This document shows, one piece after another, positions 1 through 11,605 of a stretch of DNA of 64,000 nt; within the stretch, counting starts at the first letter, position 1; every line of letters begins with the position of its first letter. The notes beneath the pieces are model-generated. The model saw only the letters and a program-made list of their open reading frames with translations, ran no database searches and was not told the DNA's origin. The DNA is taken from positions 19,994,345 to 20,058,344 of the forward strand of contig NC_052482.1 in NCBI RefSeq assembly GCF_009730915.1. The letters run 5' to 3'. The position numbers and the translations under genes were made by a program. This stretch comes from Dioscorea cayenensis subsp. rotundata (lineage: Eukaryota; Streptophyta; Magnoliopsida; Dioscoreales; Dioscoreaceae).

Positions 1-27
1 ATTAAAAATTTGAAAAATTACACTCAC

Positions 28-798
28 TTGGGAGACAAAAAGAATGGCACAGGATCTTTAGTGAACGTTGGATGTGGAATCCCAGCGAGATTACAACTGA
101 TGCTAATATAAACCGGTTTGCTTTCTTTCAGTGCTGTTGATATGGCGCCATCTATCAACTCATGTGCGTCATCCAAATGATTCACCACGGCCTGCAATTC
201 ACACCGGACGGTGACCACATCGCTGCTAAATAGCACAAACGAAAGAAGAGGGAGCGGGTGACGGGATCCATACCTGGTAACAAGTCACCGCCTGGAAACA
301 TCGGATCTCTTGAGAAAAATCCGATAACCCGATAGTGTGGTGGAGGATCCGATTAGTACCGTAGTCGTTGGAGTTTGGCCCGCCGACGATGAACACAACA
401 GGGAGGTTCTCAGAGTAAGCTCCAGCGACGGCGTTGATAACGCTGAGCCCACCGACGGTGAAGGTAACGGCGCATGCGCCAACACCGCGGCGTCGAGCGT
501 AGCCATCGGCAGCATAGCCGGCATTGAGCTCGTTGCAACAGCCGATGAGTTTGAGCTCTGGCTCGGCGATTAGATGGTCAAGTAGAGTTAGGTTGAAATC
601 TCCAGGAACGGCGAAGACGTCTCTGACGCCGATTTGGACGAGCCGGCGAGCGAGATGGCGGCCAAGCGTGGCCTCAGAGGATACGCCGTTGGCCGGCGGT
701 GAGGGGCTAATGGTGTGGCTTGACGGGGTTGGTGAGCCGCCGACGCCATTGGAAGCCGGCTTCACCGGCGCGTCTAATGCTCCGATCTTGGTTTCCAT
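28..798 (-). CDS. PDC: Pyruvate decarboxylase, N-terminal part (exons 1-2; 3' end outside window)
   Basis: Thiamine-diphosphate enzyme that decarboxylates pyruvate to acetaldehyde in the cytosol, the first step of ethanol fermentation under low oxygen. Exon 1 is 274-798 (175 codons) and exon 2 is 28-191; the intron 192-273 has GT-AG borders, and a second GT donor follows at 27. After a variable Ser/Pro/Gly-rich leader of about 40 residues comes the PYR domain: LGRHLARRLVQIGVRDVF, VPGDFNLTLLDHL, then NELNAGYAADGYAR, whose Glu is the cofactor-activating residue of the family. Exon 2 carries AHELIDGAISTALKESKPVY and NLAGIPHPTF, both typical of plant PDC. The start at 798 gives the usual leader and lies about 70 bp from a TATA box. 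The family is about 600 residues, so roughly 230 are seen here. The frame is clean. The identification is very secure; paralogue number is not determinable. Confidence 0.95.
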
Positions 799-806
799 TG
801 AAATGA

Positions 807-826
807 AGAGAGAGAGAGAGAGAGAG
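807..826. repeat. (AG)10 microsatellite in the PDC 5' leader
   Basis: A perfect AG run (CT on the coding strand) lies between the predicted TATA box and the PDC start codon, so it is probably in the 5' UTR. CT-rich leaders are common in plant genes. Confidence 0.85.
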
Positions 827-865
827 GAAGGGGCAATGTGGGAAGAGGGAGAAGAAGAGTGAGAG

Positions 866-873
866 TATTTATA
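866..873 (-). promoter_or_regulatory. TATA box of the PDC gene
   Basis: The minus strand reads TATAAATA here, about 70 bp upstream of the PDC ATG. With normal spacing, transcription would start near 835-840, giving a leader of about 40 nt. Further upstream an AAACCG site (near 980) faintly resembles anaerobic-response elements, but I do not call it. Confidence 0.6.
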
Positions 874-1021
874 GGATCTGAAGGGGTAGAATAGGAATTA
901 TAGTTTTGAATTATTTTATTTATTTTTTAATTAGGGTATTTTGGGAAAGTTGTGGGCAAGGTTATGGGATTTGACTCCGGTTTCATCGCTAACCGCGGAA
1001 ATTTTATAGTGCTCTTGGTGT

Positions 1022-1487
1022 GAGAAATTACTTTTATCTCCTTGTCTTGAATTTCAAGAAACTCTATTTAGAATATCTTGATTTTTTTTTACATTCGTAT
1101 TTGTGTAAAAACTTTGGATTAAATGTATGCATCTTTGTAAATTTTCTCTTTTCATGTATTTCTAAAATTGTTATCTCCTTGACTTGAATTGCAAGAAATT
1201 TCAATTAATATCTTGATATATATATATATATATATATATTTACATTCATACCTTTGTAAAAACTTCAAATTAAATGTATGCATCTTTGTATATTTTCTCT
1301 TCTCATGTATTTCTTAAAATTGAAATTTTTTTTTTACGGTGAAAAATTATTTTTATCTCCTTGACTTAAATTTCGAGAAATTCCATTAATAACTTGATTT
1401 TTTTATATTCATATCTCTATAAAAACTTTGGATTAAATGTATGCACCTTTGTAAATTTTCTTTATTCATGTAATCTAAAATTAAATA
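1022..1487 (+). repeat. Three tandem copies of a ~150-bp unit
   Basis: Copies start near 1022, 1171 and 1341. Each carries TTATCTCCTTG, then AAGAAA, a T- or TA-rich tract, ATTCATA/ATTCGTA, TAAATGTATGCA and CATGTA in the same order. The copies differ by substitutions and by the T/TA tract (the second has a TA microsatellite), so the array is old. Confidence 0.85.
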
Positions 1488-3166
1488 TTTTTTTGACAGT
1501 GGTAAACCACTCTTTAATTATATTTTAGTACTACTACTCATTTTATTATGATGATAGTCTAGTATTGATATTGTTATCAATTATATATAAATAGCCGTGT
1601 ATATTTTTAAATATTGAATATTTAGAGGTAATTATCTAGGTTGTACGTGTTTTTTTTTTTTATTTAACAAAGTAGTGTATCCCATTTTTTTTTAAAAAAA
1701 CTTATATATGTTTTTTTTGCATTGTTTTAATACTCTACAATTATTTACAAAATAAATTTATATTTTAAAATTATTGTATTTATTTATTTGAAGAAGATAT
1801 TTTTGAGTAAAAATTCCAATTTATTTAATTGGTGAACAATATGATTTTTTATTAAATAATAAATAATATAATAATTTAGTGCAATAATTTGAAATTAACC
1901 ACCAAAGTGTGCATGCATAAGAATTTTCTTTAATATATACATATAAGCATAATGTATTTTTTACAGAGGTGACAACATAATAGAATTTAAAAAAAGTAAA
2001 AAAAAAAATCATGATTTTAAATATTTTTACAAGCATATTTATTTATTTATTTATGTTTTTACAAAGCTGTCTTAATAAATATATTTTTATTAGTGAGCCC
2101 TAACTAAGAGTCAAATTTTGACATTTCACATGAAAATCAAATATCTTAATCTCCAAAATATTATCATTGTAGTTAAAAAAATATATGTATAAAAAGTGTC
2201 ATAATATCTTTCTATCGACAATGAGAAAATAAAATGAAGTTTACTAGCTAATGTCTTTTCGCTTAATATTTAAGAAATATAAAATAAGATTCAAGTCTCA
2301 ATTTTTTTTTCTCTGTGATTATTAAATATTTTGTAAAAATTCTTTGAAAAGAAGCAACTTCTTTTAGAATGTTTGAATTGAGTACCAAGAATTTCAAAAC
2401 AGAAGGAGAAAAAGGAGACGTAAACCGGAGCGCACCTAGTGTTCCAAAACAACTGTGAATCATTTGTCTCATGTTAAGTGTGTATTTGGGTGCAACGCAT
2501 GGTGAACCGTGATTAATGCCACCAAATGGCCAATTTCACTACACACCCACTTTCAAACACAAACCAATGGGTCTTCTATTGGACTTTTAGTCTATTAATG
2601 TGGGCTAACAAATATATCTTTAGTCCAGGTGTGCATCATCCCAGAAGATGTCCTCCTAGTCTCATTCTGTTTTTTTTGTTTTGTATATGTTTAATTTTTA
2701 ATAAATTTGTGCTTTATTTACTTTAATAAAAATAAAAAAATTTTATGTTGTAGATAATTATTGAAACTAGTTAAGAAGGGATAAAATGAGGATAATTTAT
2801 AAATGAAAAAAAATTTGTATTTAATATTTTTAAAATACAAAAAAAAATATATTTTTTAATATGCATGAAAATATCATTATATCTCAATTAAAGGTGGAAA
2901 ACACTGTTTTATGTTCTCCTTGTATCTCACTGTGGACTAGACGGTGTTTTATGTTTTAGTATTTAAATTGGTTTTAATAATTTAATAGATTAAAATTTAC
3001 TTGGAAAGAGCATGTATGAGCCTCATGTTTGATTTTAGATTTTAGAATTCATATTTATAATCCTAGCATGAACTTTCTCAAATTTGATAATTTAAAAAAT
3101 TAATATTAATTATATACTATATATCTATATATATATTACTTTAGTTTGAGTAAACCGGTTAAACAG

Positions 3167-3268
3167 ACCAAATTAATAATTTAGTTTTAAAATATAGTTC
3201 ACCAAACTAATTATTTAGTTTTAAAATATAGTTCACCAAACTAATTATTTAGTTTTAAAATATAGTTC
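3167..3268 (+). repeat. 34-bp tandem repeat, three copies
   Basis: Units 3167-3200, 3201-3234 and 3235-3268. The second and third are identical and the first differs by two bases. Each begins ACCAAA and ends AAAATATAGTTC. Confidence 0.95.
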
Positions 3269-4621
3269 AGGTTTACTGTCATGCTTAGTTTTGGTCACAT
3301 GTTATATTTTGTTTTGTTTAGTTATAATCATTCTTTTTATATACCAAAATTATAATTTATCTATTATTATAAAAATAATTGTGTTTAACCTAAGCAAAAG
3401 TTAAAAATTAACATTCCAAGTCTTGCATTTCTGGAATAGAGCAAGCTTGAAAAATGCAGTGGTGATGACTGGTTAGGGTTACATTAATAATTTTAATTAA
3501 ATGATAAGTCTTCTTCAGTCATACCAACAATGTAAAATTACTAGTTATTTGGTTGGTTTAGGTTAAATATGACAGTCAAAGCATTAAAGCACCTTCTCAA
3601 GTCCAAGGCTGACTAGATGTGGTCCTCTTAAAAAGACCTTTTAGTCTTTTCAAGTAGATTATTAATTATTTTTAGCCCATAGCTTTTGACATTTTTAAAT
3701 GAATGTAAACAAAATTATAACACATACAAATAATGGATGTGTAACATGCAAGTGAAGGTGCCTGTCACCACCCACAAAAAAATAATAATAATAAAAAAAG
3801 GAAATTTCTGAAAGCATATTATTTATTAATTTTTAAATTTAAAAATAAGTAAAAAAATGGAAAGTAAAAAAAAAAAAAATCTTATATCAGATGAGAAAGG
3901 AATCTTTGCTTTAATAGTTAATAAATCATGCTAATTAATCAGTTTGCCTTTTAAACAAATAATTGTTGTTATTATTGATAAAATTGTTCAAATTAAATTA
4001 TTTATGCATGTTTAGTCATAGCGTTGCATGAGCACTCAGCACTCTGCACCCATAAATCCAAAAAATGCCACCGATTTCTGAACCAGATTATGAACAAAAA
4101 TTTAATAAATTAATTGCAAATCAAAGATGTTAATATATATTTTCAATAATTTTATACAAATTTAAGTTCAATACTTAAACTCATATTAATGAAGTATCCA
4201 AAGCCAATTCAAACCATTGTTTCCCTCCCAAATTGACAATCATCCATTCATTCTCTTTCATGATATGATATTTGATGACCTAAGAAACACTATAACACGA
4301 TATTATACGGATATGGTGGTACTGTAATTTTTAAAAGTTAAAAACACAAATATAGTAAAATATGATTATAAAAAAATATTATATTATATATATATATATC
4401 ATATATTTATCTATAGATTAGATTAATTTGGTGATCTTATGTATTGATAAATAATTAGAAAATATATAGATATTTTAAAAAAATTATTCACATAGCACAT
4501 GAGTGTCCGAAGTATCTGACACCATGTCGGATGGTGTCCACGACTCCACGGTATGTCCGTATCAGACACGGGTATGACACATGTATGTCAAACTCCCCAA
4601 AATGTCCGTATTTCACAGTTG

Positions 4622-5714
4622 ATGACTATCTTCTTCATTGCAGCAAGTGTACTGTCAGCGTTCATGGCGAACTTCTTCCCGAAGTGATTGATAATGACAA
4701 CGGCAATAGCACTGGCTATGACATTGCTCTGCATAGCTAGCTACATTGTTTCATGTCATTGCACCCCACGCGTCGAGCTCCTTGCGAACACCGAGCTCTT
4801 GAATTGGTACAAATCCCTCCTGCCAAACACAATTCCAGACTCCGGCAAACAAAGGTTTGCCCGATCTAACAGTGCTGTTATCAGCGGCTTCGCTGCAAAA
4901 CTCACCAAAGCAAAGCTCTGTGCAAAGAAGGCATTGGATGGCTCTGTGTTTGTGCAGTTGGATGAGCACTGTGATATTGGCACCACCAATGCACCGGAGT
5001 TCTTAGGCTTGAATACATCAGTTCAATAGCTTATGATCGACGTCTAATGAAGGAAAGGCCGTTATCATCAACAATTGCTGATAGTGTCATTCTCTACACC
5101 AGTATTCGCTGCGAGCTGATTAAAAGTGCTCACCGAAATTGGTCTGCGGCTATGATCAAGTCCGTCATTATGATGACTGCTGACACTTTGGATGGTGCAG
5201 GACTACCCATTGCCGAGAACTCGTCAAATGGTTACAGCAAAGCTAACTTCTTTACCATGTTGATGGTCATGCCATCCTGAATAATGCCTGTCAATCCTAC
5301 ATTGTCCACCTGTGCGAACCGAAATTCTGTGACTGGAAAATCCAAATTATTGTAAAATGTCCCATCCAATGTTCGACAATTAAAAACATCGAATCAGAGC
5401 AACTGAATTACCTGTCAATCTCTGCTCAACTGGATGACGATCTAATAAAGAAGAAAAACAGGACACTTACCAATGTTGGCATGGCAAAGCCCCTTTACAC
5501 CATGGCAGTTGACGCACCACCATTGAGTAACTGTCGATATTAATCCAAAGATCCTCGGCTTCACCAAGTTCAATCAAAAGAAGAGTTCCGTGATGAATTT
5601 AGAACCAAGAATTTCCATCGAAACAGTGGTGATTACTCTGAAGGACAGCTGATCTGGAAATGCAATTATTCAAAGATGTTATGTGGTGAGAGTCTTATTT
5701 CTGTCAAATTCTAA
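4622..5714 (+). pseudogene. Subtilisin-like serine protease (subtilase) pseudogene, catalytic core deleted
   Basis: Remnant of a secreted plant subtilase. A signal-peptide-like start (MTIFFIAASVLSAF) at 4622 is followed, after frame breaks, by the I9 propeptide: LLNWYKSLLP, then VISGFAAKLTKA, LDGSVFVQLDEH and PEFLGL (about 4770-5015). Next come a GKGVII-like scrap near 5055 and a degenerate catalytic-serine box (SFSTP near 5088-5103). Then LIKSAHRNWSAA and MTADTLDGAGLPI, ESEQLNYPSISAQL, TLTNVG and the fibronectin-III-like tail GDYSEGQLIWKCN, ending at a TAA at 5714. The span is 1.1 kb against about 2.2 kb for an intact gene. The Asp and His catalytic regions and the PA insert are missing between about 5060 and 5085. 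Several stops and frameshifts make it clearly dead. The family call is firm; the subgroup is unknown. Confidence 0.85.
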
Positions 5715-7036
5715 ACTTTATTGCTCGTGTTTCATTCGCTGAATAAATGATCTTTGAACACATTGTTGTTGTGTTTACCCATGGATGCAGGGCAACTCCA
5801 TGCCCCTTTAATGAGAATGTATCACCCTGTTCTCCCTCCCAATCAGAGCAAGTATTCGCAGGCAATCTGATACTCGTCATTGTCCAAATTAAGGTGCCCC
5901 TGGATGCAAGAAAGACCAAACTTAGAGACAACCAACTTGAAAAGCAATTCTTGACCAATTTAAATTTACAATTAATAAAGAAAAAACTGGGCTTGGGCTC
6001 AAGGTCGACATCACGGGCTTGAGCAAACCGACCTTTATTCCACAAAAGTCACCAAAATTTTAAGATCAATCAGTACATATTTTCGGTTGCACCGACCTTG
6101 GTTGGTAACAAATCTGAGAGCCATTAACTAAAGAAATAGATCTAACACATAATGAAGGATGATTAGGAGGTATTAATGGTTATCAATGCAAGTAAGCAAC
6201 CAAAAATAAGTGAGCTAAGTTAAGTAATCAATGACCATCATAATCGCAACTTTCTTACCAATGGATCCCACTCTGAAACTATAAAGTAACTTGCTGGTAC
6301 TAAGGAATCCATCGTTCCACTCCAAAGTAATCTCCTTCCATTATTATGTCCCTGCAAAAATTTGGCTTTGATTGTTAGAAGAGTATCTATCTTTATCCTT
6401 TTCAGTTACTTAACAATCAAGCAAAACCAGAATAAACCTTTTCATGTCACCTAAACATCAAGGGAGGCAGAAAGAACTGGAAGAGCTTAAAGGATCAAAG
6501 AAAACTGAGTAAATCACCACAATTAAGATTACTCAAAGAATTTATAAATTCGTATAAATGTTGCTATAAGTGTATTACCAATCCCTCTGGGTTATACTAA
6601 ATAAGCATCGGTTGTCACTGTTGGAAAGCCACAAGCAGGTGAAAAGAATTAAAGGAGAAAGCGAAAGCCAGGTGCGTGTCATTGTTTGACCACCGCCGAG
6701 ATTAGTGAGACCTCAACAGCATTGCTTGTCAAGCGAGCTACCCCATCTCAACCACTTTGATTCCAAGCAAATTCACCGTATTTTTATTCATCCAACCAAA
6801 TCTTGTGCTTACTTCAGTGTAAAAAAAGAAAAATGCTAGTCAAGAAACCATGAAGAAGACATGGTTGTCCTCAAGTAAGAATCTGCTTTAAAGGCCTGAA
6901 GACCTTTTCTTTTTCTCAGAGAGTCCCATCCTTTTTTCTCCTGAGGAGAATATAGTAATCTAATAAGAGGCAACATTGTTACAAGGCTATAGAGAGGGTG
7001 AAGTCATTCAAAACTTCAAATTTTAGTTTCAGCAAA
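5715..7036. other. Spacer upstream of the CHUP1-like gene
   Basis: No gene is supported. The 700 bp before 7037 should hold the promoter and leader of the next gene; a CT-rich tract with TTTTCTTTTTCTCAGAGAG (near 6905) and a TATAGTAA (6951) are possible core elements. A minus-strand stretch at 6258-6355 looks like a short exon bordered by AG and GTAAGA, but I recognise no family in it. Confidence 0.5.
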
Positions 7037-9308
7037 ATGCCAATGGAGGAGGGAGATGTATGCTTTGCACACCTTAGAAGCAAGCTGCAAGCTTGTCTTG
7101 ATAGAAACTGTCATTTGGAGAAGGAGAACAAAGCACTTCGACAAGAAATCCTCCACTTAAAAAGGCCAAATCACTAAGCTACAAGCCCAGGATGCCGATA
7201 AATCTATGATATGGAAGAAGCAACAAAATCACATCAACAAAAACAGTCCATCACAGGAAAAGCAACTTGTTCAAATCGACAATGTGGAGGAAGGATTGGG
7301 GGTTGATAATTCACTGACTAGGCGGGAAATCTTCTGTTCAGCAATTAAGGCAAGATCACCAAGGGTGCCAAGGCCACCACCAAGGCCTACCACTTGTTTG
7401 CAATTGGCACCAAAACTAACTGGAAAGGAATCACAGTTGCCATCTCCATTGATGCCACCACCACCTCCCCCTCTTCCATCAAATCTGCAAAGAAGATCCA
7501 GCAATTCATTGAGAAAAGTACCAGAAGTAGCAGAATCAAAGTTACCTCCGTCACCACCACCACCACCCCCACTCCCATCAAAGCTGCAAGTCAGAGCCAG
7601 CAGTTCAGTGAGAAGAGCACCAGAAGTAGTGGAATTCTATCATTCAATAACTAGAAGGGATGGGAAACCAGAAACAAAGACAGGCATTGCAGGAACACAA
7701 GTAACTTCAAATGCGCGGGAAATGATTGGAGAAATTGAGAATCGGTCGGCATATCTCTTAGCTGTAAGTAGACATTTCAGTGCATCATTCTGTTTCCAAA
7801 CTTTGTCAAGATCTTACACTAACTTTATCTTTTGAATTCTGTAAAAGATTTACAATGCCAGATATGTAGTTAGGATAGCTTCAATCCTATAAGTTCAAAG
7901 GATACTCCATAATTTCCTGACCTGAATTCTTGAACAAATGCAAATTGCTTGCAGAAAAGAAAAAGTAGTTCATAATGCTTTCAGTTTCTTGAAATCAACA
8001 TTGAAATTAGTTAACTATATTTTGATTTTCAACTATCATAGCTCACTACTTCTTCCCAATTTGGAAATTGTGAAATTTCACATATTGCTAGGTCTCAAAA
8101 TGAGAAATAAAAGATACAAGGAAGAGAAAATACATTAAACTATACAATTTCAAAAACTAATAAGAAATATAGAAATAATGACTTTTATCAATAATTGTTG
8201 AAAGCCACACAATAAAATGAGAAAGCATTATAAAAAACTGTCAATTAGCAGATCAATCATTTCATTTTAACCATTCCTGGATAGAGTTCAAATTTTGTCA
8301 CCTGTACTTGAAAAATATGATTGCCCTAGATTCTGCTAAAGCATGACCAATTTGACAGATAAAATCAGATGTTGAAACCCAAGGTGAGTTCATCAGCTTC
8401 TTGATAAAGGAAGTACAGAATGCAACATATACGGAGATCTCTGATGTGGAGGCATTTGTCAAGTGGCTGGATGAGGAACTGTCTTATTTGGTAGATGAGA
8501 GGGCAGTGCTCAAGCACTTTCCCCAGTGGCCTGAGCAGAAAGCAGATGCAATGAGAGAAGCAGCCTTTGGCTACCGAGATCTAAAGAATCTTGAATCTGA
8601 GGTCTCGTCCTTCTCTGATGATCTGCGCCAACCCACGGGTGTTGCCCTCAAGCGAATTCGGGCATTGCAAGAAAAGTAGGGGAAATATAAAAATCTGAAA
8701 AGCCTCTCTCCCACCTTAAACCAACCAACAAAATTATCTCATACTCTCTTCTCTGATGCAGATTGGAATGTAGTGTTCACAACCTTGAGAGAGTCAGGGA
8801 TAGCGCAAGCAAGAGGTACAAAGAATTCCAGATTCCCTGGGAATGGATGCTTGACACGGGCATCATCGCACAGGTACCTAGTCTACTCATTTCTCTCTAT
8901 AAACTCATTCCACAAATGCATCATATAGCAAGATACATTGCAAATGAATTAGGTGAAATATGACAAAATCAGGTCAGAATTTTAATGATTAATATTTATC
9001 ATCCAATGCCATTGCAGTTAAAATCAGGCTCCATGAGGCTTGCTAAAAAATATATGAATCGGGTAATTACTGCACTGCAATCATATGCATCCTCAGAGGA
9101 TGAGGAGCTGATGCTTCAAGGAGTTAGATTTGCTTTCCGGGTACACCAGGTAGCTCTCTCTCAATGAAACTGTCTTTATCTAGTCTAAGTTCATTTGCTA
9201 ATCATCTTGATTGTACTTATCTAATTCCAGTTCGTCGGTGGGTTCGATGAGGAGAGCAGGAACGCATTTCAAGAATTGAGGAAGTTAGCCAGCAGTATTT
9301 ATTCCTAA
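7037..9308 (+). CDS. CHUP1/IPGA1-like protein, five exons, one homopolymer frameshift
   Basis: Member of the plant CHUP1-like family. Known members bind actin or microtubules and act in chloroplast positioning or cell-shape control. Exons: 7037-7763, 8359-8675, 8762-8873, 9018-9149, 9231-9308, all with GT-AG borders and matching phases; the protein would be about 450 residues. The order is a coiled-coil start (LRSKLQACLDRN, ENKALRQEIL), a proline-rich tract (two PPPPPPLPS-type blocks, residues about 135-180), RRAPEVVEFYHSITRRD, then the conserved C-terminal domain: IENRSAYLLA, VEAFVKWLDEELSYLVDERA, WPEQKADAMREAAFGYRDL, YKEFQIPWEWMLDTGI, GVRFAFRVHQ. The first exon has five A at 7159-7163 where four keep the frame; as written, translation stops after about 46 residues. 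All other exons are clean, so this may be an assembly error or a young mutation. The start Met is followed by another at 7043. Confidence 0.85.
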
Positions 9309-10421
9309 AAAAAACTAGGAGCCTACTGCAGGTTGGCACTGAAATATATAAATTTCTTAAATCAAGGACCAGTTGAAACAGCATAAGCTCTATAAATTTA
9401 TTGAAGGAGCAAAACGCGCATTGCTAAAGTTTGCTTAAGTGTTTATATATATATAGATATTCTTACTGCTAGTTTGCAATTTTCTTATAACATAAACAGA
9501 ACAAAAGGAGACAATTCCTCGAGATATTTAATATTTATAAAGGGTCGCACAAGTTATCACATTGTCAGATTCATATACATGAACCTATTGTCATGCTCAC
9601 ATACTCTTTGTTCAGTTACTTTATACTCCAACCACAGAAAGAAATGCACTAGGAAATCAAATTTGTAATTTTCTACACTTCATCATTATTATGACATCTT
9701 AGTTCATAATCATCAACCAATAGCATATCTTTAAAACTCAATTATGAAATCCTAGCAGGAAATCCAATCAAAATGTCATTCTTCAAGCACAAATTTGTCC
9801 TTTTTCTACAAGCATTACTAATTACATCAGTACACAACCACAATGGAAAAATCTAAAATATTTTATAATCACAGATAGAAGGCTGCATCGACTGCTTACT
9901 TCTGCCACACATTCTGAGCTATTCCTTAAATCCTTGCATTTTGCTTTGACACTAAGATTTTTTCTCATGTACCATCTGATACTTTCACCAATCAACCGTG
10001 AAGTCCACCAAAATGGACATCAAATCTATCTAAATATCCAATTCCAGTTCTTCATTCTGCCAATCCGAACGAGCAACACTATCATACAGTCAAACACGAA
10101 AAGAACAGCAAATTCATCCAATTAAACCTTCAAATCCCATGAATCCGAATCCTGAGTCTAAATAAAATAAATAAAAATAAAAATCCAACTTTGTATTGAT
10201 AACCAGTAAACAGAGAAAGCTGAAACCTTTATGCCGACGAAGGAGAAGCATTCTCCATCACAGAGAATAGCCACCAAAACGCCATTAGAGGATGGCTGCA
10301 AGGTTCATGAACTAGAAGGGAGTGACAATAAAACAAATGCCCACTTTCACTAAATCACAACCGTCCCTTCTGCTCTACATTATCAGTCAACGGCCAAGAT
10401 CAAAAGATAAAGAATATATAT

Positions 10422-10459
<38 letters not shown>

Positions 10460-10508
10460 ATTTTGATTTTCCTTCTTCTTTTTCGTCAGCTCAATTATGC
10501 AAAAGCGA
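9309..10508. other. AT-rich spacer, no gene seen
   Basis: Contains the probable 3' UTR of the CHUP1-like gene and a TA microsatellite at about 10426-10456. An 18-codon minus-strand frame near 10230-10290 has no support. Confidence 0.6.
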
Positions 10509-10518
10509 GTGCTGAGAA

Positions 10519-10841
10519 GGGTTAATTTTTTGGAAGGTCACCCACCTTTCATTTTTTTGCAAATTGGTCACCCAGCTTTAATTTGAAGTTTTTTGGTCAT
10601 TCAGTTTCGATTTTATCACACCGGCAGGTCACCCAGTCTTTTCCCGCTCCCTTTTGCTTACGTGGCTGCCGGAGAGAGTGAGTCAGGCTGCTCCTGACAC
10701 GCTGGATGGCTTAGCTGGACACGCCACATCAAGTGAAGCTTGCCAGCTGAAGCAGCGCATGCCACGTCACCCGAAGGGGCACCACGTCGGCTCCTTCTTC
10801 TCTAAGAGGTCAGCTTCTTCTTCTCCAAGCATTGACAATGG
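10519..10841 (+). repeat. Left terminal inverted repeat of the MULE
   Basis: Pairs with 11282-11605. It has a short repeated GGTCACCCA/GGTCATTCA theme every 30-40 bp, and ends at the CATTGACAATGG block. Confidence 0.9.
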
Positions 10842-11281
10842 AAAAGGAGCTGACCTCAAGTCTAAATTTGATGATAACTATAAAGTTAAACAACTTTAAA
10901 GTTAAACAAAGGCAAAGGTTGGGGGCAAAGGTTGCTCAACTTTAAAGGCACAACAACATGTCAAACTAAATTTTACTCCTGCTGCAAAACACAATACTTT
11001 GAAGCCCCAACGGCAAGAAAAACAAGCTAAACAAAGGCATAAGGAAGAAGAGCCTGCAAAGAGAAAAAGGGCACAGATTCTTTAGATACACATCTTACCA
11101 TAGGTGTCATGGTCTGTCTCATTAATTTTGTTCAATGTCAGCAAACTATCTGTTTGTGTACAAGAACACAGGAAAATGGCATTGTTGCTAACTATTTTTT
11201 TTTTTCTATTTTAGTTTCATGGTCGTCTTCCCAATGTCAATCCTTGGAGAAAAAGAAGCTGACTTCTTCACTCTTGTCTTC

Positions 11282-11605
11282 CCATTGTCAATGCTTGGAG
11301 AAGAAGAAACTGGCCTCTTGGAGAAGAAGGAGCTGACGTGGTGCCCCTTCGCGTGATGTGGAGTGCGCTGCTTCAGCCGGCGAGCTTCACTTGACGTGAC
11401 GTGTCCAGCTAAGCCATCTAGTGTGTCAGGAGCAGCCTGACTCACTCTCTCCGGCAGCCACGTAAGCAAAGGGGGGCGGGAAAAGACCGGATGACCTGCC
11501 GGTGTGATAAAATCGAAACTGAGTGACCAAAAAACTTCAAATTAAAGCTGGATGACCAATTTACAAAAAGATGAAAGGTGGGTGACCTTCCAAAAAAATT
11601 ATCCC
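11282..11605 (-). repeat. Right terminal inverted repeat of the MULE
   Basis: Inverted partner of 10519-10841. Just inside it (11221-11280) lies an extra partial duplicate of the inner end (CTTCCCAATGTCAATCCTTGG against CTTCCCATTGTCAATGCTTGG), so the element has grown asymmetrically. Confidence 0.9.

Larger units (their letters stand above)
874..4621. other. AT-rich spacer between PDC and the subtilase pseudogene
   Basis: About 3.7 kb without a supportable gene. It contains a three-copy repeat of about 150 bp, a TA microsatellite (1217-1240), many poly-A/T runs and a 34-bp triplet repeat at 3167-3268. The segment 4500-4590 is a GTCCGA/TCGGA-rich stretch like dispersed plant repeats. Short open frames here have no family features. 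Confidence 0.6.
10519..11605. mobile_element. Mutator-like (MULE) non-autonomous element with ~323-bp TIRs
   Basis: The left arm 10519-10841 and right arm 11282-11605 are inverted copies at high identity. Both ends read GGG(T/A)TAATTTTTTTGG, then GGTCACCCACCTTTCAT. The flanks carry a perfect 10-bp direct repeat GTGCTGAGAA (10509-10518 and 11606-11615), fitting the 9-11 bp duplication of Mutator-type elements. The downstream RLP duplicate has a single related site (about 18140), which supports the borders. The internal 440 bp has no transposase. Confidence 0.9.

Noticed and set aside
960..1010. Possible anaerobic response element upstream of PDC
   Set aside because: Only AAACCG is seen, not the AAACCA core with a GC motif; too weak.
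4531..4740. 69-codon plus-strand frame
   Set aside because: It overlaps a GTCCGA-rich dispersed repeat and the subtilase leader in a wrong frame.
6258..6355. Minus-strand exon-like stretch with AG and GTAAGA borders
   Set aside because: It translates (for example WSGTMDSLVPASYFI), but matches no family I recognise, and no neighbouring exons were found.
11206..11469. Minus-strand frame in the MULE, and its mirror at 10654-10899
   Set aside because: The two frames are the same sequence in the two inverted arms, so they are TIR sequence, not genes.
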